DNA from: Roseicitreum antarcticum
Lineage (GTDB): Bacteria > Pseudomonadota > Alphaproteobacteria > Rhodobacterales > Rhodobacteraceae
NCBI RefSeq assembly: GCF_014681765.1
Contig: NZ_CP061502.1
Location: 310,001 to 374,000, forward strand
DNA length: 64,000 nucleotides
Direction of reading: 5' to 3'
Shown here: positions 42,539-50,721 of the stretch, in pieces
Layout: each line of letters opens with the position of its first letter
Position numbering within the stretch: the first letter of the stretch is position 1
Position numbers and translations under genes: made by a program
The notes under the pieces: model-generated
Databases searched by the model: none
The model's input: only the letters and a program-made list of their open reading frames with translations
Told to the model about the DNA's origin: nothing

Positions 42539-43596
42539 CTGCGCGCTCCGCTCCGGTCAGGGTTGAGGAAGGGCAGGCGCCCGTACATCGTGTCACTGAC
42601 CAGAAGCACGATGAAGATGATGCCTTGCAGCACCAGCATGGTCGCATCGGGCATCTCCATGCGCCGCTGCACCAACCCGCCTGACGCCTCCAGCGCGCCA
42701 AACAAGATCGCCACGGGTACCACGGCCAGCGGATTGTGCCGTGCCAGAAAGGCAACAAGGATACCGGTAAAGCCATAGCCCGCAGCCAGCGACGCATTGG
42801 CCTGCCCGTGGATCGCGGCAATCTCGAAGAAGCCCGCCACCCCGGCGCAGGCCCCGGCAATGGCGCAGCAGGCGACCAGCAGGCGGCCCACCGGCAGGCC
42901 CTGACCTTGCGCGGCGCGCAGGTTGCCCCCCGTCATCCGCGCGGCAAAGCCAAAAGGCGTGCGCGCCATCAGCACCCACAGCGCCACCGACAGGAACAGC
43001 CCCGCCGCCAGCCCCCAATGCACGGAACTGTCAAACATCCCGCCGATGCGGTAATCCGTGCCCAGCGGCATGGTGGACGGCTTGTTGGCAGACCCAGGGT
43101 CGCGGAACGGCCCTTCGATCAGGAAGCTGACAATCGCAATGGCGATATAGGTCAGCAACAGCGAGGATATCGTCTCATTCACGCCGCGATGGTGCTTCAG
43201 CCAGCCCGCCAGCCCAACCCAGGCCGCGCCCACCGCCATTGCCGCCACCGCCATGACCAGCCAGACAAACGCGGCGGGAAGCCCTGCGGTAACCAGCGGA
43301 ATCGCCACCACGGCGGCGGAAAATCCGCCGATCACCACCGCCCCTTCCGCGCCCAGCAAGGTCAGCCCGATCCGCGCGGGGATCGCAAAGGCCAACCCGG
43401 TCAGGATCAGGGGTGCCGCGCGCTGCAACGCGTTCTGGATGGAAAACCACGACGAAAATCCCCCGGTCCAGACCAGCGACAAAAACGTCGCCGGGCTTTT
43501 GCCAAGGGCTGACAGGAAGACCGCGAAGATTAACGCCGAGGCCAGAAGCGCCCCCAGCGGGATCAGGATCGATTCAAGAACGCGGGTATTGAACAT
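42535..43596 (-). CDS. BMP-type ABC transporter permease, first subunit (YufP/NupB-like)
   Basis: A 353-aa permease with about ten hydrophobic segments. It shows APLILTGLAFAIPARIGLTLLGAEGAVVIGGF near residue 65, HHRGVNETISSLLLTYIAIAIVSFLIEGPFRDPGS near 135 (hallmark RGVNETISSLLL) and RTPFGFAARMTGGNLRAAQGQGL near 210. This is the first permease of BMP-family importers. It follows the receptor gene by 154 bp with a stem-loop in the gap. Confidence 0.88.
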   Translation of the reverse strand: MFNTRVLESILIPLGALLASALIFAVFLSALGKSPATFLSLVWTGGFSSWFSIQNALQRAAPLILTGLAFAIPARIGLTLLGAEGAVVIGGFSAAVVAIPLVTAGLPAAFVWLVMAVAAMAVGAAWVGLAGWLKHHRGVNETISSLLLTYIAIAIVSFLIEGPFRDPGSANKPSTMPLGTDYRIGGMFDSSVHWGLAAGLFLSVALWVLMARTPFGFAARMTGGNLRAAQGQGLPVGRLLVACCAIAGACAGVAGFFEIAAIHGQANASLAAGYGFTGILVAFLARHNPLAVVPVAILFGALEASGGLVQRRMEMPDATMLVLQGIIFIVLLVSDTMYGRLPFLNPDRSGARR

Positions 43597-43711
43597 GCGG
43601 GATCCGGTACGGGCAGGGCTTAAAGGCAGGGAACGGGCGGGGCAGGGCGACAGGGCACAAAGCCCCGGTGCGCGCAGCCTAAGGGGTTCCGGCTTGACGG
43701 TGAAGTGTCTG

Positions 43712-43742
43712 GGGCCTGCCTTTGCGTATCAGAGGCAGGCCC
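43712..43742 (-). terminator. Stem-loop between the BMP receptor and permease genes
   Basis: GGGCCTGCCT and AGGCAGGCCC form a perfect 10-bp stem with an 11-nt loop, 8 nt after the receptor stop. No T-run follows, so a 3'-end-protecting hairpin is more likely than a true terminator. Confidence 0.5.
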
Positions 43743-43750
43743 GCAATCCG

Positions 43751-44878
43751 TCAGGTGGTAGAGCCGATGATGCCGTCCAGAAGGTAGTCCATGCTTTCCA
43801 GCTCGGGCGCGTAATTGTCGAGCGTGCCCGCAATCACCTGGTTGCCCCGGTTGTCGTTCAACGGGCCTGCATAGATCGGCGTGCCGGCCTTCAGCCCCGC
43901 AATCGCGGCCTCAGCGGCCGCAACAGCCTCCGCCGTCGCCCCGGCGCCAAAGGCCGTGTTGCGCAGCATATCGTTATGATACCCGCCCGAGATCATGTTC
44001 GGCGGCGCCTCACCCGCCGCCAGCGCTGCGGCGTAAGAGGTATAGACGGTCTCCCACTTGCTTTCCGCGCCGGTGATGAAGCCGTTCGGGGCCAGCGGCG
44101 ACAGGTCGGCATTATGTCCGCAGCTGCGCACGCCCCGGCCCTCGGCGGTCTCGATCACCACCTTGGGGCCGTCCACATGACAGCCGATCACGTCGCAGCC
44201 CGCGTCGATCAGGGCATTTGTCGCCTCGGCCTCGCGCACCGGCATCGACCATTCGCCGGTGAAGATCACCCGGACCATTGCATCAGGGTTAACCGACCGC
44301 GCGCCCAGCAGGAACGAATTCACATTGGACAGCACCGTCTGCACGGGCTTGGCCGCGACAAAGCCCAAAAGGCCGGTGGGGCTGGACAGCCCCGCAGCGA
44401 CCCCGTTCACATAATGCGCCTGATTGAGGTAGCTGAAATAGCTGCCCGCGTTCACCGGGTCGGTTTCCGGGTTCCACAGGGGCGCGCAATGGCGGAACTG
44501 AACCTCAGGATATTTTGACGCCAGATCAACAACAAAGGGCGAATAGTAGCCAAACGAGGTCGCAAGGATCAGGTTCGCGCCTTCCAGGTTGATCATGGAT
44601 TCCATCGTCTGGGTGACGGCATTGGTCTCGGCGACGTTCTCTTCCTCGACCACGGTCACACCCGGCACATCGCGCAGAATGTCCATCGCGGCGGCATGGG
44701 ACTGGTTCCAGCCAAAGTCATCGCGCGGGCCGACATAGATCGCGCCGATGACCAGCGGCGTCTGGGCCAGCAGGCCGCGCACCGGCAGCAACGATGCGGC
44801 TGCCGCCGCCGCGCCGGTGCGCAACAGGCTGCGCCGGGAAAGTGCCAGGTGGGATGAACGGGGGGGGATCTGGGACAT
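43751..44878 (-). CDS. BMP-family ABC transporter substrate-binding protein, Tat-exported
   Basis: A 375-aa receptor of the basic-membrane-protein (PnrA/Med) family. It begins with a twin-arginine signal (LSRRSLLRTGAAAAAASLLPVRGLLAQ), and the mature chain starts PLVIGAIYVGPRDDFGWNQSHAAAM. The N-terminal IYVGPRDDFGWNQSH block is characteristic: Asp and Trp stack against the base of nucleosides in PnrA. YVNGVAAGLSSPTGLLGFVAAKP and CDVIGCHVDGPKVVIETAE also fit. The likely cargo is a purine, nucleoside or other heteroaromatic compound. It heads the importer operon. Confidence 0.88.
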   Translation of the reverse strand: MSQIPPRSSHLALSRRSLLRTGAAAAAASLLPVRGLLAQTPLVIGAIYVGPRDDFGWNQSHAAAMDILRDVPGVTVVEEENVAETNAVTQTMESMINLEGANLILATSFGYYSPFVVDLASKYPEVQFRHCAPLWNPETDPVNAGSYFSYLNQAHYVNGVAAGLSSPTGLLGFVAAKPVQTVLSNVNSFLLGARSVNPDAMVRVIFTGEWSMPVREAEATNALIDAGCDVIGCHVDGPKVVIETAEGRGVRSCGHNADLSPLAPNGFITGAESKWETVYTSYAAALAAGEAPPNMISGGYHNDMLRNTAFGAGATAEAVAAAEAAIAGLKAGTPIYAGPLNDNRGNQVIAGTLDNYAPELESMDYLLDGIIGSTT

Positions 44879-45139
44879 GGTTGCTCCATCTGTTGGGGAA
44901 TATCGCCATTGGCTGGCGCTTTGGGTGTTTATCCGTCACGGCGGGCCCTCCTGATCCGCCGGGTGGGGCTGCGCGGCAATCACCGCGCAGCCCCTTCGTA
45001 TCGCCTCCCTTCAGGCCGGGCCGAAATCTTATCCGCGGATAAGGTCTGCCTGCCGGTCATGGTGCTCGCGGCGCGGCCCTTTGGGTGCGCCCGTTTCTCA
45101 GAATTTTGCAGAAAGTGTTTTGCACTTCGGTTTGCGGGG

Positions 45140-45976
45140 CTATGCCTTCGGGTCTGGTGCTGAACCGGCCTTCGATGCCAGAATTTTCGCTTTCAGATCT
45201 TTCAGGAACCAGATGTCTTCCAGCTGATCGGGCTGCACCATGTCCCAGACGACACCACCGGGCTGGCGCCCGTGCGGCGCAGTCTCAATCGCTTCCTTTT
45301 CGGTCACGATCCAGTTGAGCAGCGAGTCATGCGCCATGATCGGCAGGCGCGTATCCTCGACGACCATGCTGGAATGCACCGTGGTGACAATCGGCGTGTC
45401 GGCAGTGATCTTGCCCAGATCGCGAAACAGGCCCAGCTCCAGGTCGGCGAAACCGCCGCCCTTGCCGGTGCGGCCGCCCGCGCGGGTCACTGCGATGCAG
45501 CCGCAGACAGCCATATCCAGCGGTTGAATATCCTCAAAGCCCAGCTTCTGGCCAACGCTCACCGCCCCTTGCGAGGTGGCGGCCATCTCGAACTGCACGC
45601 CGTCGCGTTCCAGCTTCGCGGGGTCCAGCAGCACCCAGGGCAATTCACCCGACCCGAATTCGGGCACCGGCATATACAACAGCTTACCATCGTAAAGCGC
45701 GCGCAGCCGCACCGCGATCTGCGGCGGATCGGGGTTGCACTTGACCACCTTGGCGCGCTTCCAGATGTCCAGCTCCGACAGGTTGCGGGCCGCCACTTCG
45801 GCCCCCACCCAGTTCGAGATACGGCTCCAGACCGGGCCGATGCTCAGCCCGCTGGCCTCCAGCCCGGACCAGATCTCGGCGCGCAGCCGGTCCTTGTCGG
45901 CGTTGCGCCCGGACCAGCGGCCGGCCTTTTCCTCGGACGTGGATTCAAGCGTTGATTTCAAGGTCGAGTGCGACAT
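45140..45976 (-). CDS. 5-formyltetrahydrofolate cyclo-ligase-like protein
   Basis: A 278-aa protein of the 5-FTHF cyclo-ligase/MTHFSD-like fold. The N-terminal basic helix region (KDRLRAEIWSGLEASGL) and KRAKVVKCNPDPPQIAVR fit the family. The glycine loop GRTGKGGGFADLELGLFRDLG near residue 170 corresponds to the phosphate-binding GxGxGYYD motif but lacks the Tyr-Tyr. The chain is much longer than the roughly 190 aa of canonical cyclo-ligase and carries extra N- and C-terminal parts. It probably is not the housekeeping enzyme. It lies between a BMP transporter and a LysR gene on the same strand, so a role in one-carbon or pterin-related catabolism is possible. Confidence 0.7.
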   Translation of the reverse strand: MSHSTLKSTLESTSEEKAGRWSGRNADKDRLRAEIWSGLEASGLSIGPVWSRISNWVGAEVAARNLSELDIWKRAKVVKCNPDPPQIAVRLRALYDGKLLYMPVPEFGSGELPWVLLDPAKLERDGVQFEMAATSQGAVSVGQKLGFEDIQPLDMAVCGCIAVTRAGGRTGKGGGFADLELGLFRDLGKITADTPIVTTVHSSMVVEDTRLPIMAHDSLLNWIVTEKEAIETAPHGRQPGGVVWDMVQPDQLEDIWFLKDLKAKILASKAGSAPDPKA

Positions 45977-46106
45977 CGAGCGGCCCTTGCTTCAAGACAC
46001 CGCCGCCCGGGATGGGGCTGGCGGACCGCCCACAACGGGCCGGCCCCCAAACGCTACCACGTCATCAGACCGCCACAAGCGGGCGGTCGTTTACATTATT
46101 TATATA

Positions 46107-47054
46107 CTAACTGTTATGGTGCATCGCTTTGGCGGGCATGGCGGACAAAGACCGGGCGACCGCAGAAATCTGGCCGCGTAGCCATATATTGCGCGCATCT
46201 GACTGCGCACGCTCATGCCACAACAGGTAGAATCGCAATGATCCGACCTCGGTCGGGGCGGCCACGCTGCGCAGCGGCATAAGCGAACTGAAATAGCCTG
46301 AAAAACGGGCACTAGAGGTGAAAATTAAATCAGTGCCCATCAGAATGTGCGGAATAAGGTTGAATTCGGCCACCATGGTCTGGATATTGCGCCGCAATCC
46401 ATGCTGGGCCAATTGCATGTCGATCGGGCCGGGATCGGCGCGCGATCTGGCCACGGGTGCGATATGTGCCGCCGCCAGATACGCGTCGATGGACAGGTGT
46501 TCGCGTCCGGCCAGCGGATGCTGCGGCCCCATCAGGCAAAAGATATCCTCGGTCATCAGATGCGCGGTTTTCAGATGGCTCGGCGCGCCGGGCCAGTTGC
46601 AGATCACCGCGTCCAGTTCATCCCGCTCCAACGCTTCGGCATAGTCGAAACCTGCGTCGATACCGCGCACGATCACGCGCGATTCGGGGGCCTGCACATG
46701 CAAGCGCTGGATCAGCGGCGGCAAAAAGATCGCTTCCATGCAATCGGCCGAGGCGATGCGGAACGCCTTGGTCGAGGTCGCGGGGTCAAAATCATCCGGG
46801 CTGCTCACGATCTTGTCGATCCCGTCCAGCACGCCACGCACATGCGCGCGCAGACCCAACCCGCGTTCGGTCAGCACCATCTTGGACCCGCTGCGCACCA
46901 GGATCGGATCACCGATGATGTCGCGCAGCTTTCGCAGCGTCAGACTGACATGGGGCTGCGACTGGTCGAGCGTTCTTGCCGCGCGGGTGACGCTGCATTC
47001 TTCCAGCAGCGCCTGCAAGACCCGCAGCTGGCGAGAATCAATCTGTTTGCGCAC
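46107..47054 (-). CDS. LysR-family transcriptional regulator
   Basis: A 315-aa LysR protein of the NodD/SyrM-like branch. The helix-turn-helix spans residues about 6-63 (TRAARTLDQSQPHVSLTLRKLRD, recognition helix SQPHVSLTLRKL). The sensor domain includes AFRIASADCMEAIFLPPLI near residue 94 and DAVICNWPGAPSHLKT near 152. It is on the same strand as the cyclo-ligase-like gene 130 bp downstream and divergent from the thiamine operon leader. Its likely target is the cyclo-ligase-like gene and perhaps the BMP importer beyond. The inducer is unknown. Confidence 0.83.
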   Translation of the reverse strand: MRKQIDSRQLRVLQALLEECSVTRAARTLDQSQPHVSLTLRKLRDIIGDPILVRSGSKMVLTERGLGLRAHVRGVLDGIDKIVSSPDDFDPATSTKAFRIASADCMEAIFLPPLIQRLHVQAPESRVIVRGIDAGFDYAEALERDELDAVICNWPGAPSHLKTAHLMTEDIFCLMGPQHPLAGREHLSIDAYLAAAHIAPVARSRADPGPIDMQLAQHGLRRNIQTMVAEFNLIPHILMGTDLIFTSSARFSGYFSSLMPLRSVAAPTEVGSLRFYLLWHERAQSDARNIWLRGQISAVARSLSAMPAKAMHHNS

Positions 47055-47193
47055 CTTCGCGCTCCTTCACTGTCCGATGGGCGTCCGGGCAACATACTGC
47101 GGGGCGCGGCGTGGTGATACAATACGCGGGTCCGATACGCGCCGCCGACGCCCCCTTGCCAAGCCGGAAAATAGACCCTACGTCTAAAGGATA

Positions 47194-47278
47194 ACCGTTG
47201 GGGTGCCCCGTGTTGGGGCTGAGAGGCGAAAGCTAACCCATCGAACCTGATCCGGCTCATACCGGCGTAGGAAACGGT
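47194..47278 (+). ncRNA. TPP riboswitch (THI element)
   Basis: The leader of thiD has all conserved TPP aptamer elements in order: GGGGTGCCC, GGGCTGAGA, CTAACCCATCGAACCTGATC, and the CATACCGGCGTAGGAAA segment. ACCGTT (47194-47199) pairs with AACGGT (47273-47278) to close helix P1. TPP binding should reduce expression of the ten-gene thi operon. A 7-bp hairpin at 47318-47341 (GTTGGTT/AACCAAC) sits directly before the thiD ribosome-binding site, and CTCC near 47303 could pair with GGAG of that site. Control of translation initiation is therefore more likely than termination. Confidence 0.95.
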
Positions 47279-47317
47279 AACGATAGGGTGCAAACGCCCC
47301 CACTCCGTCTTTCCCAC

Positions 47318-47341
47318 GTTGGTTTCATGTGCCGAACCAAC
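47318..47341 (+). promoter_or_regulatory. Hairpin upstream of the thiD ribosome-binding site (riboswitch expression platform)
   Basis: GTTGGTT pairs with AACCAAC across a 10-nt loop, ending 2-3 nt before the GAGGAGAGG ribosome-binding site. There is no T-run after it. This favours an SD-occlusion type of switch. Confidence 0.5.
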
Positions 47342-47356
47342 ACGAGGAGAGGCAAC

Positions 47357-48196
47357 TTGATCCCCATCGCATTGACCATCGCAGGGTCGGATTCCGGCGG
47401 CGGCGCGGGCATTCAGGCGGACCTGAAGGCCTTCTCGGCGCTGGGTGTTTATGGCGCCAGCGTGATTACCGCGCTGACCGCGCAGAACACCCGCTCGGTC
47501 ACGATGGTCGAACCTGCAAGCGCCCCGATGATTGCAGCACAGATCGCCGCAGTGTTCGACGATCTGGACGTGCGGGCAGTAAAGCTGGGCATGCTGGGCG
47601 GTGCCGAGGCGATCAAAACGGTCGCGGATGGCCTGCGCGGCCGCACGCTGCCTGTGGTGCTGGACCCGGTGATGGTGGCAAAGTCGGGCGACCGGCTGTT
47701 GCCCACGGGCGCGGTCGAGGCGCTGCGCCACCTGGCGTTGCCCATGGCGACCCTGCTGACGCCCAACCTGCCCGAGGCTGCCGATCTGCTGGCCACCACC
47801 CCCGCAACTTCCGAGGCCGAGATGACCGCGCAGGGCCACGCGCTGCGCGCGCTGGGACCGCAGGCAGTGCTGATGAAGGACGGACACGGCGCGGGCGATA
47901 CCTGCGTGGATCTGCTGATCACCGAAGCTGGCGTGACCCGCCTGACCGCTACGCGCCGCGCCACGCGCAACACCCATGGCACCGGCTGCACGCTTTCGGC
48001 GGCGATTGCGGCGGGCTTGGCGCAAGGCATGGGACTGCATGACGCGGTGGCCCGGGCCCACACATATCTGCAAGGCGCGATTGCGGCGGCAGACGGGCTG
48101 CGCGTGGGGCAGGGCGCGGGGCCGGTGCATCATTTCCATGCGCTCTGGCCCGTGGAACCAGCACCCGGCATCCGAAAGGGGGCGCGCCATGACTGA
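47357..48196 (+). CDS. thiD: Hydroxymethylpyrimidine/phosphomethylpyrimidine kinase
   Basis: A 279-aa ribokinase-fold kinase that phosphorylates HMP and HMP-P to HMP-PP. ALTIAGSDSGGGAGIQADLK is near residue 5, VLDPVMVAKSGDRLL near 108, MLLTPNLPEAADLL-like region near 135, and the anion hole NTHGTGCTLSAAIAAGLA near 204. The start is a TTG at 47357, 7-8 nt after a strong GAGGAGAGG site; the only upstream ATG frames cross the riboswitch platform. It is the first gene behind the TPP riboswitch and overlaps thiO by 8 bp. Confidence 0.93.
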   Translation: MIPIALTIAGSDSGGGAGIQADLKAFSALGVYGASVITALTAQNTRSVTMVEPASAPMIAAQIAAVFDDLDVRAVKLGMLGGAEAIKTVADGLRGRTLPVVLDPVMVAKSGDRLLPTGAVEALRHLALPMATLLTPNLPEAADLLATTPATSEAEMTAQGHALRALGPQAVLMKDGHGAGDTCVDLLITEAGVTRLTATRRATRNTHGTGCTLSAAIAAGLAQGMGLHDAVARAHTYLQGAIAAADGLRVGQGAGPVHHFHALWPVEPAPGIRKGARHD

Positions 48197-49157
48197 TGTC
48201 ACCGTTATCGGTGCGGGCGTCGCGGGCCTCTGGGCGGCATATGCGCTGTCGCGCGCCGGGCTGACCCCGCGCCTGATCGACCGCAACGGTCCGCCCGGCC
48301 CGCATGGCTGTTCGTGGTGGGCCGGTGGCATGCTGGCGCCGTTTTGCGAAGGCGCTGTGGCCGAGGCGCCCATCGTGGCGCATGGGCAGAACGCGGCGGC
48401 CGCGTGGGCGCAGGTGACCGACGTCGCCTACAACGGATCAATCGTCGTGGCACCGGCGCGGGACGCGGGCGAGCTTGACCGTTTTGCCCGCCGCACCACC
48501 GGGCATCGGCGGATCACAACGGAACTGCACACGCTGGAACCCAGCCTTGGTGCCCATCCGCAAGCGCTGTTTTACGCGTCCGAGGCGCATCTGGACCCGC
48601 GCGTCGCACTGACCGGGCTGGTGCACGCGCTGGCCGAAAGGGGGATCACGATCACGCAGGCCGAGGCCACGCCCGACACCACCCCCGGCCCGGTGATTGA
48701 TGCGCGCGGCATGGCCGCAAATCTGCCGGGGTTGCGCGGTGTGCGGGGCGAAATGGTTGTGCTGCGTGCGCCCGAAATCCAGCTATCGCGCCCCGTACGG
48801 ATGCTGCACCCGCGCCACCCGCTCTACATCGTGCCGCGCGCAGGCGGGCGCTTCATGCTGGGTGCGACGCAGATCGAAAGCGCGGACCGGCGCGGTGTCA
48901 GCGCGCGGTCAGTGCTGGAACTGCTGAGCGCGGCCTATGCGCTGGACCCCCGCTTTGCCGAGGCCGAGGTGCTGGAAACCGGCGCCGACCTGCGCCCGGC
49001 ATTCGCCGACAACATCCCGCGCGGGGTGGTGCGGGGGCGGGTTCTGCACCTCAACGGGTTGTTCCGGCACGGTTATCTTATGGCGCCCGCGCTGGCGCAG
49101 CAGGCGGCGGATTATCTGACCAAAGGCATCAAGGGAGATCTGATCCATGCGGATTGA
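48189..49157 (+). CDS. thiO: Glycine oxidase for thiazole synthesis
   Basis: A 322-aa FAD-dependent amine oxidase of the DadA/ThiO family. The dinucleotide motif VTVIGAGVAGLWAAYAL lies at residues about 4-20, with WWAGGMLAPFCEG near 42 and the C-terminal FAD-binding region GLFRHGYLMAPALAQQAADYL near 293. It oxidises glycine to iminoacetate (dehydroglycine) for ThiG. This oxygen-dependent route replaces ThiH and implies an aerobic host. It overlaps thiD by 8 bp and thiS by 11 bp. Confidence 0.92.
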   Translation: MTDVTVIGAGVAGLWAAYALSRAGLTPRLIDRNGPPGPHGCSWWAGGMLAPFCEGAVAEAPIVAHGQNAAAAWAQVTDVAYNGSIVVAPARDAGELDRFARRTTGHRRITTELHTLEPSLGAHPQALFYASEAHLDPRVALTGLVHALAERGITITQAEATPDTTPGPVIDARGMAANLPGLRGVRGEMVVLRAPEIQLSRPVRMLHPRHPLYIVPRAGGRFMLGATQIESADRRGVSARSVLELLSAAYALDPRFAEAEVLETGADLRPAFADNIPRGVVRGRVLHLNGLFRHGYLMAPALAQQAADYLTKGIKGDLIHAD

Positions 49158-49344
49158 AGTGAATGGCGACGCGCGCGACATCAAGGCCACGACGCTGGCC
49201 GGGGTGCTGGCGGAACTCGGCTGGGGCGCGGCGCGCGTGGCGACCGCACTGAACGGCGCGTTCGTGCCCGGCGCGGCGCGGGACACCACGACGCTGCGCG
49301 AGGGCGACCGGCTGGAAGTCCTGGCCCCGATGCAGGGGGGCTGA
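49147..49344 (+). CDS. thiS: Sulfur carrier protein ThiS
   Basis: A 65-aa beta-grasp carrier protein ending in the required Gly-Gly (LAPMQGG). The start [21 protein letters not shown] and the central [12 protein letters not shown] are typical. ThiF adenylates its C-terminal Gly and sulfur is loaded as thiocarboxylate for ThiG. Its length matches the family exactly. It overlaps the end of thiO. Confidence 0.95.
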   Translation: MRIEVNGDARDIKATTLAGVLAELGWGAARVATALNGAFVPGAARDTTTLREGDRLEVLAPMQGG

Positions 49345-49348
49345 GGCG

Positions 49349-50110
49349 ATGCGCGATTTTTACGGCGTCACACTCGACACGCCCCTGATGCTGGGCACGG
49401 CGCAATACCCGTCACCCGCGATCATGGCGGCAGCTTTCCGCGCGTCGGGCGCGTCGGTGGCCACCGTCTCATTGCGGCGCGAGGGCGGGCAGGGGCAGGC
49501 GTTCGGCGCGCTGATCCGCGATCTGGGCGTGCGTATCTTGCCCAATACCGCCGGGTGCTACAGCGCACGCGAAGCGATCACCACCGCCCACATGGCGCGC
49601 GAGCTGTTCGGGACGAACTGGATCAAGCTGGAGGTCATCGGCCATGCCGATACCTTGCAGCCCGATCCCTTCGGCCTTCTGGACGCCGCGACCGTGCTGA
49701 TAGCCGAGGGGTTCGAGGTTTTTCCCTACACCACCGAAGATCAGGTGCTGGCACAGCGGCTGCTTGAGGCCGGGTGCCGGGTGCTGATGCCCTGGGGGGC
49801 GCCCATCGGATCGGGGCTGGGGCTGAACAACCGCTATGGACTGAAGACCCTGCGCGCGGCTTTCCCCGATGTGCCGATGGTGGTGGATGCGGGGCTGGGA
49901 ATGCCCAGCCATGCGGCGGAAGCGATGGAGATGGGATTTGACGCGGTGCTCTTGAACACTGCCGTGGCGCAGGCGGGCGATCCGGTCGCGATGGCGCGCG
50001 GCTTCGCGCTGGCCGCGCAGGCGGGCGCGCTGGCCCATGCTGCCGACCCGATGGCCCCGCGCGACATGGCCGCGCCGTCTACCCCGGTCATTGGAAAGGC
50101 GTGGTTGTGA
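49349..50110 (+). CDS. thiG: Thiazole synthase
   Basis: A 253-aa TIM-barrel enzyme that builds the thiazole phosphate from DXP, dehydroglycine and ThiS thiocarboxylate. [28 protein letters not shown], the catalytic lysine in [10 protein letters not shown]-like [14 protein letters not shown] (about residue 93) and [15 protein letters not shown] near 148 are characteristic. [30 protein letters not shown] closes the phosphate site. It starts 4 bp after thiS and shares one base of its stop with the thiE ATG. Confidence 0.95.
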   Translation: MRDFYGVTLDTPLMLGTAQYPSPAIMAAAFRASGASVATVSLRREGGQGQAFGALIRDLGVRILPNTAGCYSAREAITTAHMARELFGTNWIKLEVIGHADTLQPDPFGLLDAATVLIAEGFEVFPYTTEDQVLAQRLLEAGCRVLMPWGAPIGSGLGLNNRYGLKTLRAAFPDVPMVVDAGLGMPSHAAEAMEMGFDAVLLNTAVAQAGDPVAMARGFALAAQAGALAHAADPMAPRDMAAPSTPVIGKAWL

Positions 50111-50721
50111 TGAAAGGTGATGCTGTGAAACTGCCCCGGTTCTATCCGATCTTCGATTCCGCCGCATGGCTGGAACGCGCGCTGCCGCTGGGCGTCAAGC
50201 TGGTGCAACTGCGCATCAAGGAAGCTGACGGCGCGGACCTGCGGGCCGAGATGCGTCGCGCGCTGGTGCTGGCGCGTCTGCATGGCGCGGCGCTGGTGGT
50301 CAATGACCACTGGCAGCTGGCAATCGAGGAAGGTGCAGACTGGCTGCATCTGGGGCAAGAGGATCTGGACACTGCCGACCTGCCCGCAATCCGGCGCGCC
50401 GGGCTGCGGCTAGGGATCTCCACCCATGACCGCGCGGAACTGGACCGCGCGCTGGCGCTGGCGCCGGATTACATCGCGCTGGGGCCGGTCTATCCGACGA
50501 TCCTGAAGCAGATGAAGTGGCATGAACAGGGGCTGGCGCGGGTCACTGAATGGAAACGCCTGATCGGAGATATCCCGCTGATCGCGATTGGCGGGATGAG
50601 CGTTGAACGCGCCCCCGGGGCCTTTGCCGCCGGGGCCGATGTGGTTTCCGCCGTCACCGACATCACGCTGAACACCGATCCGGAGGGGCGCATCCGCGAC
50701 TGGCTGCGGGTCTGCGCATGA
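50110..50721 (+). CDS. thiE: Thiamine phosphate synthase
   Basis: A 203-aa TIM-barrel enzyme joining HMP-PP and thiazole phosphate to thiamine phosphate. The family pattern is present: VKLVQLRIKEADG near residue 26, LVVNDHWQLAIEEGADWLHLGQEDL near 65, GISTHDRAELDRALALAPDYIALGPVYPT near 98 and IAIGGMSVERAPGAFAAGADVVSAVTDI near 158. I chose the ATG at 50110, which overlaps the thiG stop (TGATG). It overlaps thiF by 4 bp. Confidence 0.93.
   Translation: MKGDAVKLPRFYPIFDSAAWLERALPLGVKLVQLRIKEADGADLRAEMRRALVLARLHGAALVVNDHWQLAIEEGADWLHLGQEDLDTADLPAIRRAGLRLGISTHDRAELDRALALAPDYIALGPVYPTILKQMKWHEQGLARVTEWKRLIGDIPLIAIGGMSVERAPGAFAAGADVVSAVTDITLNTDPEGRIRDWLRVCA

Noticed and set aside
40652-42778. Long plus-strand open frame of 708 codons
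   Set aside because: It is antisense to the BMP ABC transporter genes, is rich in His/Arg/Gln as expected for the complementary frame of GC-rich genes, and has no family pattern.
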